A stretch of 64,000 nt of DNA from Sulfurospirillum sp. UCH001 (GCF_001548035.1 NZ_AP014723.1:496001-560000); one strand, 5' to 3'. Numbered from the stretch's first letter, positions 1 through 9,926 are shown. Numbers and translations: made by a program. Notes: generated by a model from the letters alone, not told the origin.

Positions 1-42
1 ACAACAACAGCAGCACACACAGATGAAAAAAAATCTGTATAA
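1..42 (+). CDS. tatA: C-terminal end of TatA (partial)
   Basis: The last 13 codons of a gene that begins before the window; the tail is Thr/Ala-rich then charged (ending DEKKSV). A short hydrophilic tail of this kind suits TatA, the pore-forming subunit of the twin-arginine translocase, and tatA lies directly upstream of argS in Campylobacter. The identification rests on that gene order, because no diagnostic domain is inside the window. Confidence 0.45.
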   Translation, partial: TTTAAHTDEKKSV

Positions 43-51
43 GGTTATGTA

Positions 52-1638
52 TTGAAAAAATCGGTTATTCGTGTTATTAAAGAGAAATTACAAAGAGAGT
101 TTGTTTTAGAAAAACCTACCAATCTCTCTTTTGGTCATTACGCTACGCCTATCGCTTTTTCTCTAGCTAAAGAGTTAAAAAAATCACCTATTGCTATTGC
201 AGAAGAGATTTGTACTCAGTTTGATACTGGAGAAATATTCCAAGAAGTGACACCTATTAAAGGGTATATCAATTTCAAGTTGAGTGAACAATTCTTGGAT
301 CAGTATGCTACATGGGCAATTCAGAATGAAACTCTATTTGGTAAAGATGAACAAAGCGAAACAATCTTACTCGAATACGTGAGTGCAAACCCAACAGGAC
401 CTTTGCATATTGGACACGCACGTGGTGCAGTAATTGGTGATGCTTTATCTCGTATTGGTTCTCATTTAGGATATAAAATCACGACAGAGTATTATGTTAA
501 TGATGCTGGTAACCAAGTAGATCTTTTAGGTCTTTCTATTTATCTTGCAGGACGTGAGCATATTCTTCGTGTATATGTTGAATGGCCAGAAGAGTTTTAT
601 CGTGGAGAGTATATTGTTGATTTAGCACATGTTGCTAAAGCTGAACTCGGTAATGCTATTTTTGAAGATGAAGCAAATATCAAAACGCTTTCTGTGTGGG
701 GCAAAGATAAGATGCTTGAACTCATTAAATCTAATCTTGCCGACGTTGGTATTGAATTTGAACAATTTGTCAGTGAAAAATCTCTTTATGATAAATGGGA
801 TGAAAGCTTTGCAAAACTCCAAAAAAACGATAAAACCTATGAAGACGGTGGTAAAATTTGGATTCGTTCTACAGAGCTTGGCGATGAAAAAGATCGTGTT
901 GTTGTAAGAGAAGATGGTAGACCAACGTATCTTGCAGGCGATATCATCTATCACGATAATAAATTTCAAAGAAACTACGATAAATACATCAATATCTGGG
1001 GTGCTGATCATCATGGGTATATCACACGTGTAAAAGCAGCGATAAACTTTTTAGGTTATGATGAACAAAAACTTGAAGTTCTTTTAGCTCAAATGGTTTC
1101 TCTTCTTAAGGGTGGTGAGCCATATAAGATGAGTAAACGCGCAGGAAATTTCATTTTGATGAGTGATGTTGTAAGTGAAGTGGGCAGTGATGCGCTTCGT
1201 TTTGTTTTTTTAAGCAAAAAATCTGACACACATCTTGAATTTGATGTAGATGTCTTTAAACAAGAAGACAGCAATAATCCAATTTTCTATATTAATTACG
1301 CACATGCTCGTATTAATCAAATTTTTGCAAAAGCAGAAAAAAGCCTTAGTGATGTACAAAATGTAAAGCTTGAAAACCTTAGTGAAGATGCACAAAATCT
1401 TCTTTTTAGTGCTCTTTTATTACCAGAAGTTTTAGAAGACGCATTTCACTCGAGACAAGTACAAAAAGTGACCGAATATCTGAAGAACCTTGCTGCAAGT
1501 TTGCACAAATTCTATAATGAAAACCGCGTTGTTGGAAGTGTTGATGAATCAAAACTTCTGAAGCTTTTTGCTGTTGTTGGATTGTCTCTTCGTGTAGGAC
1601 TTAAACTTATAGGTATTGACGCAAAAGACAAAATGTAG
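52..1638 (+). CDS. argS: Arginyl-tRNA synthetase
   Basis: Class I aminoacyl-tRNA synthetase that charges tRNA-Arg in the cytoplasm. The HIGH signature is exact at residues 119-122 within NPTGPLHIGHARG, and a KMSK loop (YKMSKRAG) lies near residue 360. An N-terminal Arg-tRNA synthetase domain and a C-terminal DALR anticodon-binding region are consistent with the 528-residue length, usual for Campylobacterota. The start is TTG, with AAGG overlapping the stop of the upstream gene seven bases before it; the nearby ATG at 47 is followed at once by a stop. The nuclease gene begins three bases downstream, so the two are probably cotranscribed. Confidence 0.97.
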   Translation: MKKSVIRVIKEKLQREFVLEKPTNLSFGHYATPIAFSLAKELKKSPIAIAEEICTQFDTGEIFQEVTPIKGYINFKLSEQFLDQYATWAIQNETLFGKDEQSETILLEYVSANPTGPLHIGHARGAVIGDALSRIGSHLGYKITTEYYVNDAGNQVDLLGLSIYLAGREHILRVYVEWPEEFYRGEYIVDLAHVAKAELGNAIFEDEANIKTLSVWGKDKMLELIKSNLADVGIEFEQFVSEKSLYDKWDESFAKLQKNDKTYEDGGKIWIRSTELGDEKDRVVVREDGRPTYLAGDIIYHDNKFQRNYDKYINIWGADHHGYITRVKAAINFLGYDEQKLEVLLAQMVSLLKGGEPYKMSKRAGNFILMSDVVSEVGSDALRFVFLSKKSDTHLEFDVDVFKQEDSNNPIFYINYAHARINQIFAKAEKSLSDVQNVKLENLSEDAQNLLFSALLLPEVLEDAFHSRQVQKVTEYLKNLAASLHKFYNENRVVGSVDESKLLKLFAVVGLSLRVGLKLIGIDAKDKM

Positions 1639-1641
1639 AGT

Positions 1642-2484
1642 GTGGTTGTGAGAAGACTAAACCTCATTTCGTCAATTCTAACATTCGTAATTAGAAATCC
1701 AAAAGCCTTAATCATAGCCTTCCTTTTAGGAGGGCTATCGTACTCGTATGAAGTTTTCATTGCACGTGATACAATGGCTTTTGCTGGTATCCCTAAAGCC
1801 ATGGACAACTCCATTCAGACCTATACACGAATTTTCAGAAATAGTGCTTATATGGTTGGTTATTCCGATATCAAAGGCAACCCTTTATGGGTTGTTTATA
1901 AACTAACTCCCCCAAGTGAAAATGCGCCTCGTTTAAAACGCCCTGAAAACTTTAATGCTGATTGGCGCAATTTCGGATTCATTGACTCAAATGACTATAC
2001 GAATAGTGGATATGATAGAGGGCACATGGCTCCTAATCATGCCATTTCACTTCTTTATGGAAAACAAGCACAAATAGAAACTTTTTTAATGACGAATATC
2101 ACCCCTCAAAAACCATCGCTCAATCAAAAACTTTGGCAACGTTTAGAAGAGATTGAACTTGAATCTTTTACCTCAAAATTTAAAGAGGTATGGGTTTATA
2201 CAGGACCATTGTTTGATGAGAAGATAACACACTTAAAAAGCTCACGTTTTGTTGAAATCCCTGATGCATTTTATAAAATCTATGCTGGTATTGAGGAAAA
2301 TGGTACGATTAAAGTATTAGCAGTCATTGTGCCTCAAAATGCTAAAACAAATGATCGTATTGAAAAATATATTGTAAGCATTGATGAAGTTGAACGTCGT
2401 AGTGGCTTTGATTTTTTACATCAATTAGAAGATAGCCTAGAAATCATATTAGAAAAAGAGATTAATCTAGCACCTTGGTTTTAA
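1642..2484 (+). CDS. Membrane-anchored DNA/RNA non-specific endonuclease
   Basis: ββα-Me (NucA/NucM, Serratia-type) nuclease that cleaves DNA and RNA with a single metal ion. The signature DRGHMAPNHAI carries the general-base His, and the downstream TNITPQ...LN...W..LE block supplies the conserved Asn and Glu. A hydrophobic segment near residues 18-35 looks like an uncleaved signal or anchor, placing the catalytic domain in the periplasm. The start is GTG at 1642; a second in-frame GTG at 1648 is possible. It follows argS with a three-base gap, so expression may be constitutive. Roles in nutrient scavenging or in degrading incoming DNA are known for the family; which applies here is not visible. 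Confidence 0.9.
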   Translation: MVVRRLNLISSILTFVIRNPKALIIAFLLGGLSYSYEVFIARDTMAFAGIPKAMDNSIQTYTRIFRNSAYMVGYSDIKGNPLWVVYKLTPPSENAPRLKRPENFNADWRNFGFIDSNDYTNSGYDRGHMAPNHAISLLYGKQAQIETFLMTNITPQKPSLNQKLWQRLEEIELESFTSKFKEVWVYTGPLFDEKITHLKSSRFVEIPDAFYKIYAGIEENGTIKVLAVIVPQNAKTNDRIEKYIVSIDEVERRSGFDFLHQLEDSLEIILEKEINLAPWF

Positions 2485-2536
2485 TACCATTTTATAAGAT
2501 TTAAACGATGTCATCAAAAACTGTCACTTTGATATT

Positions 2537-2947
2537 TTACTTTTTGAGATGGCATGATTTACATATACCATTCATTACAATAAAGCTATTGTTAATATAA
2601 AAACCACTTTTTGAAGTGATAGTTTCTAAAAGAGGTTTTGTTTCAACAAACATGTCTTCGACACTTCCACATTCACTGCATAAAAGATGAATATGAGGGA
2701 CTTTTTTGATTTCATATTGTTGTTTTTGCTGTGGAAGTTTTACCTCTTCTAAGATATGAAAAGAGATCAGATCATTGATATTACGATAAAGTGTTGCTTT
2801 CGACATTGTAGGATACTTTTGGAAAATAAAATCATACAGTGTATCGATGTCAACATGACCAAAGTGATCGATTGCATCTAAAATGGCAAGCCTTTGATGT
2901 GTAGATTTGAGATTGCTTGCTTTTAAAACGTCTTTAAACCGATCCAT
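2537..2947 (-). CDS. perR: Fur-family regulator, PerR-like
   Basis: A 136-residue Fur-superfamily repressor: N-terminal winged helix (residues about 1-80, with TLYRNINDL as recognition helix) and a C-terminal dimerisation domain with HIHLLCSECG and CKSCH, the two CxxC pairs of the structural zinc site. It is read divergently from a di-haem cytochrome c peroxidase, a typical peroxide-stress target, which favours PerR over Fur or Zur. The sequence alone cannot prove the sensed signal. The AT-rich region shared by the two genes contains inverted repeats that could be its operators. Confidence 0.82.
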   Translation of the reverse strand: MDRFKDVLKASNLKSTHQRLAILDAIDHFGHVDIDTLYDFIFQKYPTMSKATLYRNINDLISFHILEEVKLPQQKQQYEIKKVPHIHLLCSECGSVEDMFVETKPLLETITSKSGFYINNSFIVMNGICKSCHLKK

Positions 2948-2961
2948 TTGAATACTGTCCT

Positions 2962-3064
2962 TTATATATAATATAAAATTTTATAGGAGCTGAACTTAAT
3001 AAGATATTAACTATCCTATTTATTTAAAAATATAATAGTAAATTATTCTAATTAATATTAATTA
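2962..3064. promoter_or_regulatory. Candidate PerR operators between perR and ccp
   Basis: The 172-base divergent intergenic region is almost pure A/T. It holds an imperfect inverted repeat at 2962-2976, just upstream of the perR start, and a perfect 16-base palindrome TAATTAATATTAATTA at 3049-3064. A GATAAT -10 candidate at 3073-3078 and a TATAAT at 3097-3102 follow, before the AAGGAG ribosome site of the peroxidase gene. Fur-family operators are AT-rich palindromes of this size, so autoregulation and peroxidase control are plausible. Palindromes are also expected by chance in such AT-rich DNA. Confidence 0.4.
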
Positions 3065-3119
3065 CTATTTAAGATAATTATTCATATACTTCTTTTTATA
3101 ATCTTAAAAAGGAGAAGAA

Positions 3120-4148
3120 ATGCAGATTTCTAAGGTACTTAGTCTTTGTGCACTCAGTGCAACTGTTGTTTTGGGTGCAAATAGCCTTGTTGATAAGGTT
3201 AAACAAAATGGGATAGAAGCTATTCCTGTAAGCCAATTGGAAATTTTAAAATTAATTGATGATCCTAAAGATCCAATAACTGATGCTAAGGTTGAGTTGG
3301 GAAAAAAACTTTATTTTGATCCTCGAATGTCAAAAAGCTCCATCATTAGCTGTAATACGTGTCATAATTTAGCAACAGGTGGAACAGATGGAATTAGTGC
3401 AGCAATTGGGCATGGCTGGACAGCGAATCCACATCACCTAAATTCTCCAACAGTTTATAATGCCGCATTTTTTAAGGCGCAATTTTGGGATGGAAGAAGT
3501 CCTCACTTAGCAGATCAAGCACAAGGTCCAGTACAAGCAGGACCAGAAATGGCAGCGCCACCAAAGTTAGTTGAAGAACGTATCAATTCCATTCCTGAAT
3601 ATGTTGAATTTTTTAAGGGTGCATATGGAGATAATGTAAAAATTAACTTTGAAAAAATTACTTCAACCATTGCAATTTTTGAAAAAACCTTGGTGACACC
3701 ATCTCGTTTTGATGACTTTATGAATGGAAAAGATAATGCACTCTCTAAAGCAGAAAAAGAGGGACTTGAGGTGTTTATAGATAAAGGATGTGCAAGTTGC
3801 CATAACGGTATTGCACTAGGAGGAACGATGCAACCATTCCAAGTAGCTGGTAAATATAAATTTGCACAAGTCGGTGATTTTAAAGGTGATCAGAATGGTA
3901 TGGTCAAAACACCAACATTAAGAAATATCTCAGAGACAGTACCATACTTCCACAATGGTGCAATTTGGACGCTTAAAGACGCTATCAAAGAGATGGGCAG
4001 CACTCAGCTTGGAATTAGTATTAGCGATGCGGAGAGTACAAAGATTGAAACATTTTTGAAAGCATTGAAAGGTAGAAAACCAGTGATTATTTATCCTGAG
4101 TTACCTGAAAGTAGTGAAAAAACGCCAAAACCTGACGCTAAATTTTAG
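3120..4148 (+). CDS. ccpA: Di-haem cytochrome c peroxidase
   Basis: Periplasmic bacterial cytochrome c peroxidase (CcpA/MauG family), reducing hydrogen peroxide to water with electrons from c-type cytochromes. A signal peptide occupies about residues 1-20 (cleavage after VVLGA). Two CxxCH haem sites are visible: CNTCH at 78-82 (peroxidatic domain) and CASCH at 224-228 (electron-transfer domain). Length 342 is normal. A strong AAGGAG lies eight bases before ATG. It is divergent from the PerR-like regulator and followed by its own terminator, so it is monocistronic. Haem attachment would depend on a system such as CcsBA, also in this window. Confidence 0.93.
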   Translation: MQISKVLSLCALSATVVLGANSLVDKVKQNGIEAIPVSQLEILKLIDDPKDPITDAKVELGKKLYFDPRMSKSSIISCNTCHNLATGGTDGISAAIGHGWTANPHHLNSPTVYNAAFFKAQFWDGRSPHLADQAQGPVQAGPEMAAPPKLVEERINSIPEYVEFFKGAYGDNVKINFEKITSTIAIFEKTLVTPSRFDDFMNGKDNALSKAEKEGLEVFIDKGCASCHNGIALGGTMQPFQVAGKYKFAQVGDFKGDQNGMVKTPTLRNISETVPYFHNGAIWTLKDAIKEMGSTQLGISISDAESTKIETFLKALKGRKPVIIYPELPESSEKTPKPDAKF

Positions 4149-4157
4149 TGTAGTATG

Positions 4158-4188
4158 ACCTTCCTAGTTTTGCTAGGAAGGTGTTTTT
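4158..4188 (+). terminator. Rho-independent terminator after the peroxidase gene
   Basis: Perfect 10-bp stem (ACCTTCCTAG / CTAGGAAGGT) with a 5-base loop, followed by GTTTTT. It lies between two convergent genes and could also stop transcripts of the nadD-rsfS gene weakly from the other side. Confidence 0.85.
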
Positions 4189-4193
4189 ATGGT

Positions 4194-5075
4194 TTATTCT
4201 ACGCCTCTTACTTTTTTCATCTCATCTTCTCTTTCTTTGAGGAAAAGTTCTAAATTATATTTTTGGCGGTATTGCGGTGTCATAAGATGAATGAGTACAT
4301 CTCCCATATCAATGACTGTCCAATTCTCATCAGCATCAACGTGTAAGAAACTTTCACCTGCACCTTTAAGTTCTGTTTTTAGATGGTCGAGTAGTGAAAG
4401 CCCATGTCTCTCACCCATTGTTGTTGCAATAACAACGGTATTGACAAAGTAGTCTTTGCCTGTCATATCAAATACTTGTATATCTTCTGCTTTTTTATCG
4501 CTTAATGCAGTTACGATTCTTTCAATTCTATTATCCATTGGATTCCTTGTATAAAACGCTATCACTTCATTTTCGATGGCTTTGGGGATAAATCTATGGT
4601 CCAAAAATGAGCGGAGCTTTGAAGAGCTGATATTAACATTAATTGGCAAAATTTTCAAGTCTTTTGGCGGTGTAAATTCTCCCCTTGGTGCTACAACAAA
4701 TTCAACAAGTGTACAGAGTTCGTCATAACGATTCCATTTTGGAAGTGAGGCAAAACTATCGCTTCCAACAATCAAAAAGAGTTTAGCATCAGGATATAAA
4801 CTTTTAATATGTAAAACGGTTTCAATGGTAGGAACCTGTCTTTTTTGGTCACATTCGTATGAAAAAATTTCTACTTTGTCAATGCCTTCAAAGATTTTAG
4901 CCAGCCAGCTTTGTCGTAAGTCAGCAGGAGCACAAAAATTTTCTTTAAAGGGACTGAGATAGGTTGTTACGATGAGAAGCTTGTCAATATCAAGGATTTC
5001 TAAGGCTTTTTTGACAATGAGCTCATGCCCGGTATGTGGAGGATCAAATGATCCACCAAAGATAGCTATGTTCAA
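4194..5075 (-). CDS. nadD: NadD-RsfS fusion: nicotinate-nucleotide adenylyltransferase plus ribosomal silencing factor
   Basis: One 293-codon frame covers two proteins usually encoded separately. Residues 1-179 are a complete NadD nucleotidyltransferase (GGSFDPPHTGH, SSSKLRSF), making deamido-NAD from nicotinate mononucleotide. Residues 180-293 are a complete RsfS/Iojap domain (VVIATTMGERHGLSLLDHL, NWTVIDMGDVLIHLM), which binds L14 of the large ribosomal subunit and blocks subunit joining in starvation. No stop lies between them. Met180 (ATG at 4538-4536) is preceded by AAGGAA five bases upstream, an apparent ribosome site, so free RsfS may also be made. In C. jejuni the two genes are adjacent but separate, as far as I recall. 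Confidence 0.9.
   Translation of the reverse strand: MNIAIFGGSFDPPHTGHELIVKKALEILDIDKLLIVTTYLSPFKENFCAPADLRQSWLAKIFEGIDKVEIFSYECDQKRQVPTIETVLHIKSLYPDAKLFLIVGSDSFASLPKWNRYDELCTLVEFVVAPRGEFTPPKDLKILPINVNISSSKLRSFLDHRFIPKAIENEVIAFYTRNPMDNRIERIVTALSDKKAEDIQVFDMTGKDYFVNTVVIATTMGERHGLSLLDHLKTELKGAGESFLHVDADENWTVIDMGDVLIHLMTPQYRQKYNLELFLKEREDEMKKVRGVE
4536..4547 (-). promoter_or_regulatory. Internal ribosome-binding site and ATG for a free RsfS domain
   Basis: On the minus strand the codons for Arg-Asn-Pro-Met contain AAGGAATCCAATG: a Shine-Dalgarno core five bases before an ATG exactly where the RsfS domain begins. It looks like the original start of a separate rsfS gene kept inside the fused frame. 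Translation from it would give a 114-residue protein (4194-4538). Confidence 0.55.
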
Positions 5076-5167
5076 CTGTGGGACTCCATGGACTTTAAAC
5101 TTTTTTATACATCATTTTTGCTAAAATAATTCGCTTTCCTAAATGAAAGCAGATGGATTAAAACGAC

Positions 5168-5183
5168 TATTATATCAAAAGGA
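5168..5183 (+). promoter_or_regulatory. Promoter -10 and ribosome site of the gapA operon
   Basis: TATTAT at 5168-5173 is followed within a few bases by AAAAGGAA, leaving a leader of about ten bases before the gapA ATG. The same compact arrangement (TATTATAGCAAAAGGAAA) stands before prfB at 19143. Campylobacterota sigma-70 promoters are recognised mainly by the -10 box and AT periodicity, so a missing -35 is not a concern. Confidence 0.5.
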
Positions 5184-5189
5184 ATACCT

Positions 5190-6188
5190 ATGGCACTCAA
5201 AATTGCTATAAATGGATTTGGCCGCATTGGAAGATGTGTTGCAAGAATTATTGATTCACGAGATGATGTTGAGTTGGTGTGTGTCAACGATACGGCAGAT
5301 CGTTCTATGACTAAACAATTACTCAAATACGATAGCGTACATGGTATTTTCCCTGGAACAGTTGAGTTATTAGAGAATGATTATATGCAAATAGGAAAAG
5401 CAAAAGTTAAAATGTTTTCAACCCGTGATCCTAAAGCTTTGAATTTTGCAGACTATGGTGTGGATGTTGTCCTTGAATGTACGGGCGCGCTTCTCACACA
5501 AAAAGATACACAAGTTTTTATTGACAATGGCATTAAGAAAGTCGTTATGTCTGCTCCTGCAAAAGATGATACTCCAACGTTTGTTATCGGTGTGAATGAA
5601 GACAAATATGCTGGTCAAGCCATCGTTTCTAATGCAAGTTGTACAACAAACTGTTTAGGGCCAGTAGCTAAGATTTTAGATGATGCTTTTGGTATTGACA
5701 AAGGTTTGATGACAACGGTTCACTCTTACACAAATGATCAAAATATTTTAGATGTTAAACACAGTAAAGATTTACGTCGTGCGCGTGCTGCTGCGATCAA
5801 TATGATTCCAACCAGTACCGGCGCAGCGAAGGCTATTGGTTTAGTACTTCCACACCTCAAAGGTCGTTTACATGGACAAAGTGTTCGTGTACCAACTCCA
5901 AATGTTTCTATTGTTGACCTTAACGTTGTTATTAAAAAAGATACAACAAAAGAAGAAGTGAATGCACTTTTCACACAACATGCGAATGGAAATTTAAAAG
6001 GTATTTTAGAAGTAGATGTTGAGCAAAGAGTTTCACAGGATTTTATAACGACAACATGGAGTTCAATTGTTGCAACAGATTTAACACAAGTCATTGGCGG
6101 CAATATGGTTAAAGTGATGGCTTGGTATGACAACGAATGGGGCTATTCGACTCGTTTAGTTGATATGGCTGTACACGTAAGCAAATAA
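5190..6188 (+). CDS. gapA: Glyceraldehyde-3-phosphate dehydrogenase
   Basis: Phosphorylating, probably NAD-dependent GAPDH, interconverting glyceraldehyde 3-phosphate and 1,3-bisphosphoglycerate. Rossmann start INGFGRIGR at residues 7-15, Asp34 as expected for NAD preference, and catalytic Cys151 in SNASCTTNC are visible; 332 residues is full length. It heads a tightly spaced set with pgk 12 bases downstream and tpiA and fabI after that. Campylobacterota generally run this segment mainly in the gluconeogenic direction because upper glycolysis is incomplete; the window does not show which direction applies. Confidence 0.97.
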   Translation: MALKIAINGFGRIGRCVARIIDSRDDVELVCVNDTADRSMTKQLLKYDSVHGIFPGTVELLENDYMQIGKAKVKMFSTRDPKALNFADYGVDVVLECTGALLTQKDTQVFIDNGIKKVVMSAPAKDDTPTFVIGVNEDKYAGQAIVSNASCTTNCLGPVAKILDDAFGIDKGLMTTVHSYTNDQNILDVKHSKDLRRARAAAINMIPTSTGAAKAIGLVLPHLKGRLHGQSVRVPTPNVSIVDLNVVIKKDTTKEEVNALFTQHANGNLKGILEVDVEQRVSQDFITTTWSSIVATDLTQVIGGNMVKVMAWYDNEWGYSTRLVDMAVHVSK

Positions 6189-6200
6189 AAAGGATAAGGA

Positions 6201-7400
6201 ATGATTCGCTCTATTAGAGATTTGGATATTGCAGGTAAAAAAGTTTTTATTCGTTGTGATTTCAATGTGCCTTTAGATGAGTTTGCTAATATCACTGATG
6301 ATAGACGTGTACGTTCAGCAATCCCTACCATTCGTTACTGTCTAGATCATGGTTGTTCTATCATTCTAGCAAGCCACCTAGGTCGTCCAAAAGGTGTAGT
6401 GGATGAAAAATACTCACTAGCACCTGTTCAAATGAGACTTAAACGTCTTTTGGAGAAAGAAGTTATTCTTGCTACAGATGTCATTGGCAAAGATGCATCT
6501 GAAAAAGCAGCGGCATTGCAGCCAGGAGAGATTTTACTTTTAGAGAATCTTCGTTTTTGCAAAGGCGAAACTGCTAATGATGAAGAATTTGCTAAAGCTT
6601 TAGCTGATATGGCAGAAGTGTATATCAATGACGCATTTGGTGTATGTCACCGTGCACACGCTTCGGTTGAAGCTATCACACATTATTTCAATGAAAAGAG
6701 TTCTGCTGCTGGATTTTTACTTCAAAAAGAAGTTGAATTTTCTAAAAATCTTCTTCGTCGCCCAACACGCCCGTTTGTTGCCGTTGTTGGCGGAAGTAAA
6801 GTGAGTGGAAAACTCCAAGCATTGGTTAATCTTCTTCCGCGTGTTGATAAATTGGTCATTGGTGGAGGTATGGCATTTACTTTCCTTAAAGCGCAAGGAC
6901 TTGATATCGGTAATTCATTGGTAGAAGATGAACTTCTTGATGAAGCAAGTCGTGTCATGGAAGAAGCAAAACGTCTAGGTGTAAAACTTTACTTACCTGT
7001 TGATGTGGTTGCTGCCCAGACATGTTCACAAGATGCAACGATTAAGTTTGTTACCGTTCAAGAAATTCCAAAAGGTTGGATGGGCCTTGATATTGGACCT
7101 GCAACGTCACGTCTATTTAGAGAAGCGTTAGCAGATGCTCAAACGATTCTTTGGAATGGTCCAATGGGTGTATTTGAACTCGAAAAATTCTCTAAAGGCA
7201 GCTTTAAAATGTCTCATGTCATCGCAGAAGCACATGCAACAACGGTTGTAGGTGGTGGTGATACTGCTGATGTGGTTGCACGTGCAGGTGACGCTGATGA
7301 GATGACATTTATCTCAACCGGTGGTGGTGCGAGTTTAGAACTCATCGAAGGAAAAATCCTTCCAGGTGTTAAAGTACTAAGTACAAGTGAGACTGAGTAA
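6201..7400 (+). CDS. pgk: Phosphoglycerate kinase
   Basis: Two-domain kinase of 399 residues that transfers phosphate between 1,3-bisphosphoglycerate and ADP. The N-terminal substrate region has [11 protein letters not shown] and the SHLGRPKG loop; the C-terminal nucleotide-binding domain has WNGPMGVFE and GGGDT near the end, with the hinge between them. AAGGATAAGGA precedes the ATG. It lies between gapA and tpiA with gaps of 12 and 2 bases, so the three enzymes are almost certainly cotranscribed. Confidence 0.98.
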   Translation: MIRSIRDLDIAGKKVFIRCDFNVPLDEFANITDDRRVRSAIPTIRYCLDHGCSIILASHLGRPKGVVDEKYSLAPVQMRLKRLLEKEVILATDVIGKDASEKAAALQPGEILLLENLRFCKGETANDEEFAKALADMAEVYINDAFGVCHRAHASVEAITHYFNEKSSAAGFLLQKEVEFSKNLLRRPTRPFVAVVGGSKVSGKLQALVNLLPRVDKLVIGGGMAFTFLKAQGLDIGNSLVEDELLDEASRVMEEAKRLGVKLYLPVDVVAAQTCSQDATIKFVTVQEIPKGWMGLDIGPATSRLFREALADAQTILWNGPMGVFELEKFSKGSFKMSHVIAEAHATTVVGGGDTADVVARAGDADEMTFISTGGGASLELIEGKILPGVKVLSTSETE

Positions 7401-7402
7401 GC

Positions 7403-8116
7403 ATGATCATTGCTTCAAATTTCAAAACAAACTACACTAGAGGTTCTGCTAAAGCATTTATAAAAGAGATACAAACATTTGTTTCTCATACAAAAAGCGA
7501 GCAAAATGTACGTATTTTTGCTCCCTTTACCGCATTGGATCGGTTTGATGAGATACAAAATATCAAAGTAGGCGCTCAAAACTTTTATCCAATTCAAAGT
7601 GGTTCATATACAGGTGAAATTGGTTTTGAACAACTTGAAGAGTTTGGTATCGATACCGTATTGATTGGACACAGTGAAAGACGTCATATTTTAAAAGAGT
7701 CACAGAGTTTTATTGCAGCAAAATATGACTTTGCGAAAGCCAGAGAAGTGGAAATTGTTTATTGTATAGGAGAGCCTCAAGAAATTCGTATGCAAGGCAT
7801 TGATGCGATTATGAGTTATCTCTGGGAGCAATTTGAAGGCATTGACATTCATTATGATAGGCTTGTTATCGCATATGAACCAGTTTGGGCTATTGGTACA
7901 GGGCTTAGTGCAAGTTTAGAAGATATCGAAGAAGTTTTAACAAGACTTCAAGAGAAACTCTCTGCGCCGTTACTGTATGGTGGCAGTGTAAAAGTAGAGA
8001 ATATTGAATCTATTTTGAATGTGAAAGCGTGCGAAGGTGTGTTAGTTGGCACAGCAAGCTGGAATGAAAAAGCGTTTTGTGAGATGATTCGCATCGCTGA
8101 TACTGTAAAAAAATAA
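7403..8116 (+). CDS. tpiA: Triosephosphate isomerase
   Basis: TIM-barrel isomerase interconverting dihydroxyacetone phosphate and glyceraldehyde 3-phosphate. Visible active-site parts are Asn-Phe-Lys near the N-terminus (SNFKTN), the electrophilic His in GHSERR and the catalytic Glu in YEPVWAIGTG with the following loop; the phosphate-binding GGSVK is near residue 195. At 237 residues it is slightly shorter than the usual 250, as in relatives. Its ATG lies two bases after the pgk stop, suggesting translational coupling. Confidence 0.96.
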   Translation: MIIASNFKTNYTRGSAKAFIKEIQTFVSHTKSEQNVRIFAPFTALDRFDEIQNIKVGAQNFYPIQSGSYTGEIGFEQLEEFGIDTVLIGHSERRHILKESQSFIAAKYDFAKAREVEIVYCIGEPQEIRMQGIDAIMSYLWEQFEGIDIHYDRLVIAYEPVWAIGTGLSASLEDIEEVLTRLQEKLSAPLLYGGSVKVENIESILNVKACEGVLVGTASWNEKAFCEMIRIADTVKK

Positions 8117-8127
8117 GAGGAGTTTGA

Positions 8128-8952
<825 letters not shown>

Positions 8953-8960
8953 GGAAAAAC

Positions 8961-9926
8961 ATGAAGCTAGTACTGCAAAAACTTTGTTATGTGGTACTTA
9001 TGCTCTGTATTATCTCTCTTATCTCTTTTGGAGCGATTCATCTCGCTCCTAACTCTTTTTTCGCTAGTGGCGATCTCAATCCAAATATTACTCCTGAAGC
9101 ACTAGAGCAACTAAAGCGTGTTTATGGGCTTGATCAATCTTTGTCTGTGCAGTTTTTTTCTTGGTTTAAAGCTATGTTGCAACTTGATTTTGGGATTTCA
9201 TTTGCAAGTGGTAAAGCCGTACGCGATGAGATTCTTGAACGCCTGCCAATTACGTTATTAATGAATGTCATTAGTATGATTTTAGTCTTTATTTTAGCCC
9301 TTTATTGGGGCATAAAATCAGCTATGAAGCAGTCAAGTTTTTATGATAAAAGTGTCAAACAGCTTGCGCTTATCAGTTATGCGATGCCTTCATTTTACCT
9401 CTCTTTACTTTTAGTGATTCTTTTTTCCGTTTACTGGAAAGTTTTTCCTATTTCAGGGCTTCATTCTCAAGGCATTAGTGGGCAAGGCATTGTTTATATT
9501 GCTGATATGGCATGGCATTTAGTTTTGCCTATTTTTGTTATGGTTTTTGGAGGATTAGGCAGCTTAATTTTGTATGTGAGAAGTTTAACGATCAATATTT
9601 TAAAAAGTGACTACATCTTTTTTGCCAAAAGTAGAGGTATTGAAGGAAGAGCTCTTTTAATGCGCTTTATTCTCCCGAATCTTTCACCTCCTATTATAAC
9701 TATTTTAGGGCTTTCCCTACCTGGTCTTATTGGTGGTAGTGTCATTCTAGAGTCTATCTTTGCTATTAATGGTATGGGACTTCTTTTTTATCAAAGCGCA
9801 CTCAGTCGTGATTATCCCGTCATTATGGGGATACTCATTATTTCATCATTTTTAACTTTATTAGGTAATATGATTGCCGATTTGGTTTTAACAAAACTCA
9901 ATCCTCATTTTAAACGTAGAGGATAA
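8961..9926 (+). CDS. DppB/OppB-type ABC transporter permease, orphan
   Basis: Inner-membrane permease of the peptide/nickel ABC importer family: an N-terminal transmembrane segment, the DppB-type N-terminal domain (APNSFFASGDLNPNITPEALEQLKRVYGLD), then a BPD_transp_1 domain whose EAA-like loop FAKSRGIEGRALLMRFILPN contacts the ATPase. The ATG at 8961 follows AAGGAAAA; the frame opens earlier but would overlap fabI. No DppC, ATPase or binding protein is adjacent, so partner subunits must be elsewhere or the gene is a remnant. The substrate cannot be told. Confidence 0.85.
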   Translation: MKLVLQKLCYVVLMLCIISLISFGAIHLAPNSFFASGDLNPNITPEALEQLKRVYGLDQSLSVQFFSWFKAMLQLDFGISFASGKAVRDEILERLPITLLMNVISMILVFILALYWGIKSAMKQSSFYDKSVKQLALISYAMPSFYLSLLLVILFSVYWKVFPISGLHSQGISGQGIVYIADMAWHLVLPIFVMVFGGLGSLILYVRSLTINILKSDYIFFAKSRGIEGRALLMRFILPNLSPPIITILGLSLPGLIGGSVILESIFAINGMGLLFYQSALSRDYPVIMGILIISSFLTLLGNMIADLVLTKLNPHFKRRG

